From Planctomycetota bacterium (lineage in GTDB: Bacteria; Planctomycetota; UBA1135; GCA-002686595): 64,000 bases of DNA. Location: contig JADYYP010000017.1 in NCBI GenBank assembly GCA_020853575.1, positions 62,001-126,000 of the forward strand. Reading direction: 5' to 3'. The notes below the pieces were generated by a model. The model saw only the letters and a program-made list of their open reading frames with translations. It searched no databases and had not been told where the DNA came from. This document shows, in pieces, positions 11,824 to 21,256 of the stretch (positions within the stretch are counted from its first letter, which is position 1; every line of letters begins with the position of its first letter). The position numbers and the translations under genes are program-made.

Positions 11824-11856
11824 GGCCGCGCTGGATCGAGAGGATCGAGCGCGGCC
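11824..11856 (+). terminator. Possible terminator hairpin after the porin gene
   Basis: A perfect 9-bp inverted repeat, GGCCGCGCT (11824-11832) and AGCGCGGCC (11848-11856), has a 15-nt loop and is followed by a weakly T-rich stretch. It lies 52 bp after the porin stop and upstream of the chemoreceptor. There is no proper T tract, so intrinsic termination is uncertain. Confidence 0.35.
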
Positions 11857-11948
11857 TGCTTCATGTTTGAGACATCGCAAGCCGATCTGCTCGCTGGCCT
11901 CCGCACTTCGGCCCGGTGGTCGCAACTTCCTTCCGAGATCCGTCCCCG

Positions 11949-14558
11949 ATGCTCGAACTCCGCAACCTCTCCATTGCCCGCAAGATCCAGCTGCTCGTAG
12001 GAATTTCCATTCTGGGAATCCTGGCCGTCGGCTGCGCCGCACTCTGGATCACCGCGCGTCTCACCTCGGCAACGTCAGACGTTGGACGGACGCAATTGCC
12101 CGCGGTGCACCGCATGACGCTGTGCGACATGATGCACGACGGCATGCTCGCGTGCGTGTACCGCGCGTTGCTGGTCTCGGAGTCCACGGACCCGGTGGCG
12201 ATGGAGGCGGCATCCGAGGAGACGCGCCAGTTCGCCGCGAACTTCCGCGAGTACTTCGCCGCGCTCGACGAGCTCGACGTGGTGCCCGAAACGCGTGCAG
12301 CGATCGAGACCGCGCGGCCGGACGTCGAGGCCTACATCGCCGGCGCGGAGCAGTTGGTCGCGCTGTGCGCCGCGAGCCGGCGTGACGAGGCCGTGGCCGC
12401 CATGGCCGACGTCCAGGAGCTCTACGACACGCTCGAGATCGATCTGGGCGAGCTCGGCGAGCGCATCGAGCACGACGCGGAGCGCGCGGTGGACCAGGCC
12501 GAGTCGCTGGCCAGCTTCGCCTCCAGCGCGAACCTGGGCATGGTCGCTCTGACCAGCGTGCTCACGCTGATGATCGCGAGCGGCATCGCGCGCGGCATCG
12601 TCCGGCCGCTCGACGCCGCGGTGGTGGCGCTGGAGAGCTCCGACATCACGGGCCTGGCGGCCGTCGAGCGTTCGGACGAGATCGGACGCGTCGCGAAGGC
12701 GGTCGTCGCCACCGTGCGGCGCATGGAGGAGAGCGCCACCGAGCTCGCCGCGCAGAAGCGCACGATCGAAGCCAACGCCGAGGCGATGCAGGCTTCGGCA
12801 CGCACGGCCGAGGAGAACGCCGAGCGCGCCGAGCAACTGGCGCGCGAGGCGGCGCGCGTGGCGGCGATGGTCGAGAACTCGCCCGCGTGCATGATGTACG
12901 CCGACGACACGATGACCGTGCGCCACGTCAATCCCGCGGCCAAGGCCGAATTGGCGCGCCTGGGAGGTCGCTGGGACGCCGAGGCCTTGACCGGCAAGCC
13001 TCTGGCGGACTTCTATCGCCACCCGCGCGGCAATCGCGAGTTCTTCGCGAAGGATTCGAACCTGCCGTTCCGCACGCAGACCGCGCTCGAGAAGGACGTG
13101 GTCGAGATCTCGTGCAGCGCGATCCACGACCCGTCCAAGGCGCGCACGGGCACGCTGATCACCTGGGAGATCGTCACCGAGCGCATTGCCCAAGAGCGGC
13201 GCGCCGCGGCCTCGGCCGCCGAAGCGGCGCGCGTCGCGTCGATGGTCGAGAACGCAGCCGGCTGCATGATGTACGCCGACCGCAACTTGGTGCTGCGCTA
13301 CCTGAATCCTGCCGCCAAGGAGCTCCTGCCGCGCCTGCGCCTCGATCCCGAGCACTTGGTCGGTTCGCCGATCGACACCTTCTGGCGCCACCCCGAGGGC
13401 AGCACACGCTTTTTCGCCGAGCCTCAGCACCTGCCGTGGTCGCAAACAGTCCAGTTCGAGGCCGAGACGGTGCAACTGGCGGCGAGCGGCATCCAAGATC
13501 AAAGCGGTGAGATGATCGGCGTCATGTTCTCGTGGGAGGTCGTCACCGAGCGGCTCGCGGCCGAGGCGCGCGCGCGTGAGCTGCAGGAGCGCGAGCTCGC
13601 CCGAGCGCAGGAGATCCAGTCGAAAGTCGAGCGCATGCTGGTCGCCGTCGACGCCGCGTCGAAGGGCGACCTGACGGCGCGGATCGATGTCTCCGGCGAC
13701 GACGCGATCGGCTGCATGGCCAGCGCGCTGACCCGGCTGTTCGCGGACCTGCGCGCGAGTCTGTCGCGGATCCACGAGAACGCGGAGCAACTCGCCCGCG
13801 CCTCCGAGACGCTGATCGGCGTCGGTCGGCGCATGAGCGACGAAGCCGAGCAGACTTCGACTCAAGTGCACGTCGTCGCCGACGCGGCCTCCAAGGCCTC
13901 GGTTTCGATGCGCACGGTCTCGGAGAGCACCTACGGCATGACGCAATCGATCGGAGAAATCGCCACCAGCGCCAGCTCCGCGGCCAAGGTCGCGCGCACC
14001 GCGGTGGCGACCGCCGAGGAGACCAACAAGACCGTCTCGGAGCTCGATCGCTCGAGCGAGGAGATCGGCAAGATCCTGAAGACCATCACCGCGATCGCGC
14101 AACAGACCAACCTGCTGGCGCTCAACGCGACGATCGAGGCCGCGCGCGCCGGAGAGATGGGCCGTGGCTTCGCGGTCGTGGCCAACGAGGTCAAGGAACT
14201 CGCCAAGGAGACCGCCAAGGCGACCACCGACATCAGCGCCAAGGTCGAGGCCATCCAGTCCGGCTCGCGCGGCGCGGTCGAGGCGATCAGCAAGATCGGC
14301 GCGATCATCAAGGAGATCGACGGCCTGCAGACCACCATCGCGGCCGCGGTCGAGCAACAAACCGCGGCGACGCGCGACATCACCAGCAACCTCGACCAGG
14401 CCACGCGCTCGAGTGCCGCGATCACCGAGAACATGGGGCACGTCGCCGGAGCCGCCCGCACGACCTCCGAGGGCGCGGCGAATTCGCTCGAAGTCGCGGG
14501 CGAGGTCGCCAAGCGCGCGGAAGAGCTGCGCACGGCCATTTCACGCTTCCGCTGCTGA
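11949..14558 (+). CDS. Methyl-accepting chemotaxis protein with two PAS domains
   Basis: The 869-residue protein begins with a membrane helix (about residues 15-40). An extracytoplasmic helical sensor of four-helix-bundle type fills residues 45-195, then comes a second membrane helix (about 198-218) and a HAMP linker. Two tandem PAS domains follow: one opens with [12 protein letters not shown] (about 315), the other with [12 protein letters not shown] (about 440). A second HAMP-like segment is at 555-605. The signalling hairpin carries the canonical tip [19 protein letters not shown]. Chemoreceptors pass ligand or redox information to CheA/CheW. No che genes lie nearby and there is no CheR-tethering pentapeptide. 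The near-identical CMMYAD motifs point to internal duplication. The ATG at 11949 was preferred to one 33 bases earlier because it sits next to the first helix. Confidence 0.9.
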   Translation: MLELRNLSIARKIQLLVGISILGILAVGCAALWITARLTSATSDVGRTQLPAVHRMTLCDMMHDGMLACVYRALLVSESTDPVAMEAASEETRQFAANFREYFAALDELDVVPETRAAIETARPDVEAYIAGAEQLVALCAASRRDEAVAAMADVQELYDTLEIDLGELGERIEHDAERAVDQAESLASFASSANLGMVALTSVLTLMIASGIARGIVRPLDAAVVALESSDITGLAAVERSDEIGRVAKAVVATVRRMEESATELAAQKRTIEANAEAMQASARTAEENAERAEQLAREAARVAAMVENSPACMMYADDTMTVRHVNPAAKAELARLGGRWDAEALTGKPLADFYRHPRGNREFFAKDSNLPFRTQTALEKDVVEISCSAIHDPSKARTGTLITWEIVTERIAQERRAAASAAEAARVASMVENAAGCMMYADRNLVLRYLNPAAKELLPRLRLDPEHLVGSPIDTFWRHPEGSTRFFAEPQHLPWSQTVQFEAETVQLAASGIQDQSGEMIGVMFSWEVVTERLAAEARARELQERELARAQEIQSKVERMLVAVDAASKGDLTARIDVSGDDAIGCMASALTRLFADLRASLSRIHENAEQLARASETLIGVGRRMSDEAEQTSTQVHVVADAASKASVSMRTVSESTYGMTQSIGEIATSASSAAKVARTAVATAEETNKTVSELDRSSEEIGKILKTITAIAQQTNLLALNATIEAARAGEMGRGFAVVANEVKELAKETAKATTDISAKVEAIQSGSRGAVEAISKIGAIIKEIDGLQTTIAAAVEQQTAATRDITSNLDQATRSSAAITENMGHVAGAARTTSEGAANSLEVAGEVAKRAEELRTAISRFRC

Positions 14559-14610
14559 GCGCCGGACGGTCGCGCCGCCCGAACGAGTCGTGTGTCTCCG
14601 CGCGCAGCCT

Positions 14611-15756
14611 TCAGGGCAGGGCCTTGAAGCGCGCGAGCAGGGCCTTGGCTGTCTGCGTGGGCTTGGTGTCATTGGGCGTCGCGCGCAGGAAGGCCTCGAC
14701 GGCCTTGGCGAAGCGCTTGCCTTCGGCGTCGTTGCGCGCCGGAAAGAACAACGGGCGTTGCCCGGAGAGCTCGGCCCACTTGCGCGCGTCCGCCGTCCGC
14801 CCCGCGTTCATGGTCGTGGCGTCGATGCGCTTGAGCTCCTCCTGCGCCGCGAGCTTGGTGGGCTTGTCGAACCCGGCCTGCAGGATGGCATCGAGCTCGA
14901 CCAGTTTCTCGATCGCCTGCGCCGCGGCCGCCTGGTGTGCGCGCGCCACGAGATCGCGCTCGTGCGCGTCGATCAAGCCGATCACGTGCTCGGCGTCGGT
15001 CCGTGCCGCCGGCGCTTGCTCGGGCGACTTGGCCAGCTTCTTCAGCGCCGCGCGGGCCTTCTCGAACTTGCCGTTCCAGTAGTCCGCGAGCGTCGCTTCG
15101 AGAGCACCGTCCACTGTGCGCTCGATGCGCGGCGCCTGGACGCGGCCCAGTGCGAGCTCCAGCGCGGCGCAGAAGGCCTTGGTGTCGGCGACCAGGTCGC
15201 CCTTCCAACACAGCTCGCCACTGCGCCCGACCACGAACCCCGCGCGCGAGCCGTGGCGCTCGCGATCGAAGTACAGCCCCGTGCCAGGAGTCTTGGCCGA
15301 GCCCAGTGGGTTGTTCATTTCGGCGTACTCGAGCGCGCGCTGGGCACCCTCCACGTCGTTGGCGTCACATAGCGTGATCACGAGCAGGCCTCGGTCCGCC
15401 GCGGCCTTCTCGAGGTCGCGCAGGGTCAACAGTCCGGTCGCGATCATCTGCGGGTCGTGCGAATCGAGCGCATGCACGATGACCACGCGGCCGGCGAGCT
15501 CGCGCAACCTGGGCGCGCCGAGCGACTGCACCGCGGCCTCGAGGTCCGTGGGATCGATGGGCAAGTCGCCGCCGAACTCACCGCCCGACTTCTTCACGAT
15601 CACGCCCGGCCGCGGGCTGTCGACACCTCGAGCCCAGGTGCACTCCTCGAGCTCCGGTGCGGTTTGCCCGACGCGCAACTGCAGCGCTGGCGCCGCGGCG
15701 GGCTCTTGCAGCGAGACGAACGCGCTCGACATCCACACGAGGCACGCGACGAACAT
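14611..15756 (-). CDS. Secreted thioredoxin-fold protein, function unknown
   Basis: The 381-residue protein has a short signal peptide (MFVACLVWMSSAFVSL). Residues 25-210 resemble the TlpA/peroxiredoxin-like thioredoxin fold, with RVGQTAPELEECTW, VVIVHALDSHDPQM, a strand GLLVITLCDANDVEG, and VGRSGELCWKGDL, which is the usual region before the final helix. There is no CxxC, so it is probably not a disulphide oxidoreductase. The remainder (residues 220-381) is helical and Ala/Lys-rich. It lies 257 bp downstream of the stop of a larger protein that also carries a thioredoxin-like module and a helical C-terminus, so the two may be functionally linked. A GGGAG Shine-Dalgarno sequence sits about 8 bases before the ATG at 15756. 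Confidence 0.65.
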   Translation of the reverse strand: MFVACLVWMSSAFVSLQEPAAAPALQLRVGQTAPELEECTWARGVDSPRPGVIVKKSGGEFGGDLPIDPTDLEAAVQSLGAPRLRELAGRVVIVHALDSHDPQMIATGLLTLRDLEKAAADRGLLVITLCDANDVEGAQRALEYAEMNNPLGSAKTPGTGLYFDRERHGSRAGFVVGRSGELCWKGDLVADTKAFCAALELALGRVQAPRIERTVDGALEATLADYWNGKFEKARAALKKLAKSPEQAPAARTDAEHVIGLIDAHERDLVARAHQAAAAQAIEKLVELDAILQAGFDKPTKLAAQEELKRIDATTMNAGRTADARKWAELSGQRPLFFPARNDAEGKRFAKAVEAFLRATPNDTKPTQTAKALLARFKALP

Positions 15757-16013
15757 CAGGAGACTCCCGAGCGATCGAGGAGAATGGACGGACGAAGTCA
15801 GAGGTTTTTTTCCGCCGCTTGAGGCGGCGGGGCGCGGTGCGACCGACGAGTCCGTGCTCTTCGATGCCGCTCGAACTCGCGGAGCCTGCGCCACGGTGTG
15901 GCTGGAGCTCTCTTCGTGCGCTCGCAGTATCCCCGCTCGGCGCGAAGTTGTCGCGCGTGCCAGAGCTCGGCCGGTAAGCGTCGAGTTCGGGGCGTGTCGC
16001 TCGAACGCGCGGG

Positions 16014-19000
16014 CTACCAGTGGAAGTACGAGCTCGCCAGCCAGCGGGCTGGGAGACGCGGCGCGGCGGCGAGGATCCGCGCGAGGGCCTCGGGCGCGTC
16101 GCCGGCCTGGCGCACTTCGGCCGAGAGCTCGACGGCGAAGACGCTCTTGAGCGCGGCCAGCTTGTCGGCCAGCTCCAACGCGAGCGCCGGCGACTTGGCG
16201 ATGCGTGGCGTGTAGGCCTCGACCATTTTCAGCGCGCGCTCCCAGTTGCTCGACTGGGCGTTGTCGAGGAACGGCTTGAGCTGCGCGAGCTGGCGCTTGT
16301 CGAGCTCGACTCCCGCCAGTCGCGACCACTCGACGAGTTGCCGCAGCGCGGCCGCGCGCTGCGTCTTTTCGAGCTCGGCCCCGACCTTGGTCAGGTCCGT
16401 GAAGGCGGCCTCGATCGCGTCCAGCTTGCGCTGCACGTCGTGCACCAGCGGCACAAGAGAGCCATCGAGCTCGCGAGCCTCGCGCAGCCGCGGCCAGACC
16501 TTTTCCAGCTCGCCGGCGGCGAAATCGCGCGCGCCGTTCGCGTTCCACTGTTCGAGCCAGGCCTTGAGGCGCTCGAGCTTGCGGCGCGCGACCAACTCGG
16601 CCAGCGGCGCATCGAGGAAGCTGTCGCCGCCGTTCCAGGGCTCGTTCATCTTGAAGCCCGGATCGCCCTCCCACACCACCTTGCCGTCGATGTCGAGGAG
16701 CAACAGGCGCGGCAGGTTGAACTTGTGGACGAAGAACGTGGTGAAGACCTCGCCGATGCCGGTACCCGCGCGGCGGTCGACGCCCAGCGCGCCCGGAAAG
16801 CGGTGCTCCGCGAGATAGCGTTCGATCTCGCGCTCGTCGTTGGGCGAGCACACGCTGACGATCTCCAAGCCCAATGGCCCGTACTTGGCGTGCAGCGCGG
16901 TGAGCCACTTCTCCAGCGGCACCAGGTCGTTCTGCGCGATCGACCACAGCACGAAGAGCTGCGGAACGAGGCCCTTCTCGTTCCAGCTCGAGCGCGGCGC
17001 TTGCACCCAGCGCGCGACGTTCGGGAATGGCGGAACCAGTCCCACGAAGCTGCCGCCGACCGCGCCCGCGCCCTTCTGCGCGAGCCTGTCCATGCGCACC
17101 GTGCGCTCGATCGCGCCCGCCGGATCCCGCGGATCGCGCGTGACGAAGCGCACGTCCTTGAAGCGCGCCTTGCCGCGACCTTGCACCAGACCCATCGAGC
17201 CCAGCAGCACGTCGCGCGTGCCGAATTCCTGGGTGGCGAGCAGCTCACCGTCGAACCAACAGTCGACCTTCGAGCCCGCGACGTCGATGCGCAGCTTGTG
17301 CCAGCGCGCCGTCGCCGAGCGTTGCTCGCTCTCCGCGGGCGCGCCGGCCACCGGATTGTGGCGCCAGGTCTTGAAGGTCCCGCCGCCGTAGAAGCTCGTC
17401 AGGTCCACCCAGGAGTTGTCGGCAGCCTTGCTGTCCGCCGCGCGCGGTGCGCCGGGGAAGAACAGCAGCGCTTGGAAGTTCTGCGCGTCCTTGCGACCGA
17501 AGATCACGCCGCTGAAGTTGCTCTGGCCGCGCTCCGCCTGCACGTCGACTTCCAGCGAATAATCGCCGGCGGTCACGCGCTGCAGGGCCAGCACCTGGTA
17601 GTCGAAATCGCGCTCGGAATAGCTCTGGAAGGCCGCGTCGAGGAACAGGCCCGCGGCCTGGAACGAGGTGTTGCCGCCGTTGTCCCAGCCTTCGAGGTTC
17701 TTCTCGTTGTAGGCGAGCTCCCACAGCGCGAGCGAGCGATTGGACGCGCGCAGCGCCTTCTCGTACATCGCGAACAGCTCGCCGATGCCCAGGTCGCGCC
17801 CCAAGCGCCAACTGAGGTCCATCACCATCATCGGCAACTGCGCCGCGTCGTACTTGGCCACGATGGCTTGCGCCGCGCTGGCCAGCTCGCGCTGGGTGCG
17901 CTCGATGGTGGCACGCTTGGGATCCCACTTGGCGAGCAAGCGGTCGAGCTGGTCGAGCGCCTTCTGGTCGACGGGCTTGCGCGTCTCGAGCGTCTGCAGC
18001 GCGGCGAGCGCGAGCTTGGCGGCGCGGTCGGTGTTCTTGTGGTCGGCGAGGAACTGGGCGAACTCGCGCAACAGCTCGACGTCGCTGGGGTCGGCCACCA
18101 GGCCCTTCTCGAAGTGCTCTTGCGCCGCGCCGTCGTCGCGCGCGATCAACGCCGCGCGCGCCCAGCGCAGGTACGGCCGCTGGCGCTGGATGCGACCGAT
18201 TTGCTCGTCGCGCAGCTCGATCATCCAGCTCTTCCAGACGTCGTCGAGCTCGTCGATCGTCTTGGGCTGCGGCACGTCCGGGGCCTTCTCGCGGTCGAAG
18301 CCCTTGATCGGCGGCAGCGGCGCACCCAGCACGACCTCCTCGAACTTGCCGACCGCGGTCTTGCCCGTCAGCCCACCCGAGGCGTTGATGTACTCGCGAA
18401 AGGCCTTGCGGTACACGAAGCGGCCATCGACCGGGTCCTGGTAGTTGTAGCAGAAGAACACCACGCCCCAGGTCGGCGCGTACCACGGCGGACCCCATTG
18501 GTAGTCGTTCTCGACGACGATGCGGAAGGTCGGCGACTTCTGGGGCTCGCTCTTCGATGGGTCGCTTGGATCGATGCCGTCGGTGGCGCTCGACATCCAG
18601 CCCTTTTCCATGCGCTCGGCCAAGGGGAACAGGCGCTGCGGTGCGGGCAGGTTCATCAGCACCGTGCCATTGGGCAGGATGCGGCAGCCCTCGAAGAACG
18701 AAGCCAGGCCTTCGTTGAGCCAGCCGGCGGCGCGCGTCGCGAGCGAGACGAACTGGTGCGCGGCTTCGTGGAACAAGGTCGAGGTCATGCCCTCGAAGCC
18801 GTTGCCTTCGACGTAGGTCTCGACGGCGTCACCGGTGAAGTGTCCGCCCGACCATTCGACCGGCGGACCCTTGCCGAGCTTCAGGTACTCGTCGCGGCGC
18901 GCGAAGATGTTGAGGTCGATGCGCGGGACGCTCTTGCCATCCTCCTCGGTGCCGTACTCGAAGAACACGCGATAGAAGCGGTTCATCTGCTCCATCGCTT

Positions 19001-19700
19001 CCGCGGCGCGCACCAGCACCTCGTAGCCGGCGTTGGTGTAGGTCGTGTAGTTCTCGCGCTCGAGCTTGGCGCGCGCCTCCCAGGTGGCGTGCTCGGCGTC
19101 GAACTGGCGGATCCACTCGTCGCTGACGTCGGCCAGCAGGTCCTTGGGCTTGGCGTCGCCGGCCAGGCTCGGATCCGGCAGCGAAGCGATGCGGTCGATG
19201 GCCTCTTGGCTCGCGACGCGTTCGGGATCGATCGCCAGGATCAGCTTGTGGACGGCGATCGCCGAGTGCGGACGCGCTTCCTTCTCGTATTGCTGCGCGA
19301 GCTCCTCGAGCGTGGCGATGAACTTGGCGTTCATGCCGAACAGCTCCGCGGCGTTGGCGTCGAGCGTCTTGAGGCGCTCGCGCAAGGCGCCGATCGCGGC
19401 CTTGGGCGCCTTCTGCGCGATCATCAGGCGCAGCTCGGTGTGCAGCGCGTAGACCAGCTCGTCCCGGTCGTTGGCGGCCTCGGCCCAGCGCGCGCGCAGC
19501 TCCCAGGCGTCGATCGACTTCGCGTCGCGTTCGAGAGCGCGCATCACGAATTCGCGCGCCTTCGCCAGCTCCTGGTTGTCGAGCGCACGCCGCGCGCCGT
19601 CGAGCGCGGCGCTGAACGGCGAGACTTCCTTGGCGGGTGCCTGGACCGCGCGCAGCGGCAGCATGCAGGCGAATGCGAGCAACGTCGTCTTCAGCATCAT
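16014..19700 (-). CDS. Large secreted fusion: metallopeptidase-like, LamG-like and thioredoxin-like modules
   Basis: The 1228-residue protein starts with a signal peptide. Residues 25-200 form TPR-like helices. A peptidase-like domain contains the zinc motif FHEAAHQF (HExxH, about residue 312) and NEGLASFFEG about 25 residues later, the layout of DUF1570-type gluzincin-like proteins. A second helical repeat region (about 490-660) follows. A concanavalin/LamG-like beta-sandwich (about 685-870) includes SGVIFGRKD and WHKLRIDVAG. A thioredoxin-like module (about 895-1050) has PQLFVLWSIAQND and LPRLLLLDIDGKVVW, with no CxxC. A helical tail reaches the C-terminus. The role may be handling of an extracellular polymer or protein, but this is not shown. 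It is divergent from the epimerase gene. Confidence 0.8.
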   Translation of the reverse strand: MMLKTTLLAFACMLPLRAVQAPAKEVSPFSAALDGARRALDNQELAKAREFVMRALERDAKSIDAWELRARWAEAANDRDELVYALHTELRLMIAQKAPKAAIGALRERLKTLDANAAELFGMNAKFIATLEELAQQYEKEARPHSAIAVHKLILAIDPERVASQEAIDRIASLPDPSLAGDAKPKDLLADVSDEWIRQFDAEHATWEARAKLERENYTTYTNAGYEVLVRAAEAMEQMNRFYRVFFEYGTEEDGKSVPRIDLNIFARRDEYLKLGKGPPVEWSGGHFTGDAVETYVEGNGFEGMTSTLFHEAAHQFVSLATRAAGWLNEGLASFFEGCRILPNGTVLMNLPAPQRLFPLAERMEKGWMSSATDGIDPSDPSKSEPQKSPTFRIVVENDYQWGPPWYAPTWGVVFFCYNYQDPVDGRFVYRKAFREYINASGGLTGKTAVGKFEEVVLGAPLPPIKGFDREKAPDVPQPKTIDELDDVWKSWMIELRDEQIGRIQRQRPYLRWARAALIARDDGAAQEHFEKGLVADPSDVELLREFAQFLADHKNTDRAAKLALAALQTLETRKPVDQKALDQLDRLLAKWDPKRATIERTQRELASAAQAIVAKYDAAQLPMMVMDLSWRLGRDLGIGELFAMYEKALRASNRSLALWELAYNEKNLEGWDNGGNTSFQAAGLFLDAAFQSYSERDFDYQVLALQRVTAGDYSLEVDVQAERGQSNFSGVIFGRKDAQNFQALLFFPGAPRAADSKAADNSWVDLTSFYGGGTFKTWRHNPVAGAPAESEQRSATARWHKLRIDVAGSKVDCWFDGELLATQEFGTRDVLLGSMGLVQGRGKARFKDVRFVTRDPRDPAGAIERTVRMDRLAQKGAGAVGGSFVGLVPPFPNVARWVQAPRSSWNEKGLVPQLFVLWSIAQNDLVPLEKWLTALHAKYGPLGLEIVSVCSPNDEREIERYLAEHRFPGALGVDRRAGTGIGEVFTTFFVHKFNLPRLLLLDIDGKVVWEGDPGFKMNEPWNGGDSFLDAPLAELVARRKLERLKAWLEQWNANGARDFAAGELEKVWPRLREARELDGSLVPLVHDVQRKLDAIEAAFTDLTKVGAELEKTQRAAALRQLVEWSRLAGVELDKRQLAQLKPFLDNAQSSNWERALKMVEAYTPRIAKSPALALELADKLAALKSVFAVELSAEVRQAGDAPEALARILAAAPRLPARWLASSYFHW

Positions 19701-19858
19701 GGTGGGTTGGGGACGCGGATGCTAATCGCTCGCGTCGCTCGGCACGCCTCGCCGCGCGCCAAGAAAGGCCTGGAATCGAGGTCTTACGCGCTGCGCCCGC
19801 GGCTCGGCCGACGGACGGACCCTCGACCCGGCCCGCCGCATCCCTAGAATCGCGCCCG

Positions 19859-20788
19859 ATGGGCGAGCAGTACTCGAGGATCTTCTTGACGGGCGCGACA
19901 GGTGTCGTCGGTCGCGCGCTGTTGCAGCGGCTCGCGGGCGACAAGCGCAGCGCGGGCAAGGGCATGCCGACGGTGCTGGCGCTCTCGCGCAATGTCAGCG
20001 CCTTTCCCGAGCCGGGCGTCAAGGCCGTGCACGGGCGCCTGTCGGAACCGGACGGCTGGCGCGGGGCGCTCGAGGGGGTGACCGAGGTGATCCACATGGC
20101 CGCGCTCACGGGCAAGGCCAAGGCCAGCGAGTTCGAGCGCGTCAACGTCGAAGGCACGCGCACCTTGATCGAGGAGTGCCGGCGCGCCGGAGTGCGACGC
20201 TTCCTGTTCGTTTCGAGCATCGCGGCCAAGTACCCCGAGCTCGAGGCCTACCCCTACGGTCGCTCCAAGCGCGAGGCCGAGCGTGCGGTGCGCGAGAGCG
20301 GGCTCGAGTGGGCCATCGTGCGACCGACGATCGTGATGAGTCGACGGGCGAAGATCTGGCACACACTCGAGGGACTCGCCGGGCTGCCGCTGGTGCCGCT
20401 GTTCGGAACGGGCCAGGTGCGGATCCAACCGATCCACGCCGATGACCTGGCCGAGTGTCTGCAGACCTGGCTCGAGGAACCGGCCTACGATCGCGGCGAG
20501 TACGACCTCGGCGGCCCCGAGGTCCTGACCTTCCGCGACTTTCTTGCACGCATCCACCGCCGCAAGCGCGGCCGCCAGGCGCGTTTCCTGCGATTGCCCG
20601 GGAAAAGTGCGATCGCGCTGCTCGCGCCCGTCGAAAGACTGCTGCTCCCCGTGCTCCCCATGACCGCCGGACAGTTCTACGCCTTCGTGTACGACAGCAC
20701 GGCCCAGCCCAACCCGCTGGCGCAGCTCCACCGCGCCAAGCAGCGCGACGTCGACGCGACCCTCGACGACTTGCTCAAGTACGACTGA
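19859..20788 (+). CDS. NAD(P)-dependent epimerase/dehydratase (extended SDR)
   Basis: The 309-residue protein has an N-terminal Rossmann motif FLTGATGVVGRALLQRL, VIHMAALTGKAKASEFERVNVEGT, and the catalytic YxxxK as YGRSK (in AYPYGRSKREAE). These are the marks of extended short-chain dehydrogenases acting on nucleotide sugars or sterol-type substrates. IRPIHADDLAE-like QPIHADDLAECL is the usual domain-closing element. The gene starts an operon: a small membrane protein gene begins 6 bp after its stop, and a GMC-like oxidoreductase overlaps that gene. The context suggests joint modification of a sugar or lipid. The exact substrate is unknown. Confidence 0.88.
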   Translation: MGEQYSRIFLTGATGVVGRALLQRLAGDKRSAGKGMPTVLALSRNVSAFPEPGVKAVHGRLSEPDGWRGALEGVTEVIHMAALTGKAKASEFERVNVEGTRTLIEECRRAGVRRFLFVSSIAAKYPELEAYPYGRSKREAERAVRESGLEWAIVRPTIVMSRRAKIWHTLEGLAGLPLVPLFGTGQVRIQPIHADDLAECLQTWLEEPAYDRGEYDLGGPEVLTFRDFLARIHRRKRGRQARFLRLPGKSAIALLAPVERLLLPVLPMTAGQFYAFVYDSTAQPNPLAQLHRAKQRDVDATLDDLLKYD

Positions 20789-20794
20789 GAGTTC

Positions 20795-21256
20795 GTGAAG
20801 CAATCGGGATACGAGCGCTCCGAGCCCGGCGAGCTCGCACGAGAGTGCGACGTGTTCTGCACGTATCTGTGCGGCGCGCCGCAGGACGCGTACGTGCGCG
20901 ACAAGTACCTCGCGGCGCATCGCGCCGGAGTGGTCGAGCTGCCCCACACATCGCGTTTCGAACACGCGCTGGTGCGCATCGCACGGACCGCGCCGTGGCT
21001 CGCGCGCTGCATGGACGCGCACTCCCGCGTCTTCGGCAACGGCAACTTGCTGCGGCGCAAGTTGGTGCTGCTCCTCGGCGTGCTCGAGTCGCGCTGGCCG
21101 TCGGCGGAGCTCGTGGACGCGCCGACACCGGGCTCGAACCTGGGGATGTTCGCGCGCATGGCCTGGCTCGCGGCGCTGTTCGCGCTGCGCGTGGTGCTGA
21201 GCGCGCTCGCGTTGCTCCCGGTGCGGCTGGCGTGCGCGTTCGGAGGCCGGCGGTGA
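20795..21256 (+). CDS. Small membrane protein of the epimerase-oxidoreductase operon
   Basis: The 153-residue protein starts at a GTG 6 bp after the epimerase stop. Its N-terminal part is soluble with three Cys (ECDVFCTYLCG). The C-terminal 35 residues form one strong membrane segment (MFARMAWLAALFALRVVLSALALL). Its stop overlaps the GTG of the following oxidoreductase. I do not recognise the family. Tight coupling on both sides says it works with its neighbours, possibly as a membrane anchor or electron-transfer partner for the oxidoreductase. The translation has balanced composition rather than the Arg/Ala excess of shadow frames. Confidence 0.7.
   Translation: MKQSGYERSEPGELARECDVFCTYLCGAPQDAYVRDKYLAAHRAGVVELPHTSRFEHALVRIARTAPWLARCMDAHSRVFGNGNLLRRKLVLLLGVLESRWPSAELVDAPTPGSNLGMFARMAWLAALFALRVVLSALALLPVRLACAFGGRR

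Noticed and set aside
12075..14441. A 788-codon minus-strand frame opposite the chemoreceptor
   Set aside because: Asp/Arg/Leu/Gly-rich shadow typical of high-GC DNA; no recognisable motif, while the plus strand has full MCP motifs.
15805..15830. T7 tract followed by the CCGCCGC/GCGGCGG hairpin, considered as a terminator
   Set aside because: On the plus strand the T tract precedes the stem, and on the minus strand the stem is followed by A, not T. It may instead be an A-tract upstream of the minus-strand gene at 15756.
16020..19847. A 1275-codon plus-strand frame opposite the metallopeptidase fusion
   Set aside because: Low-complexity Arg/Glu/Leu/Val composition without motifs; the minus-strand product has a signal peptide, HExxH and ordered domains.
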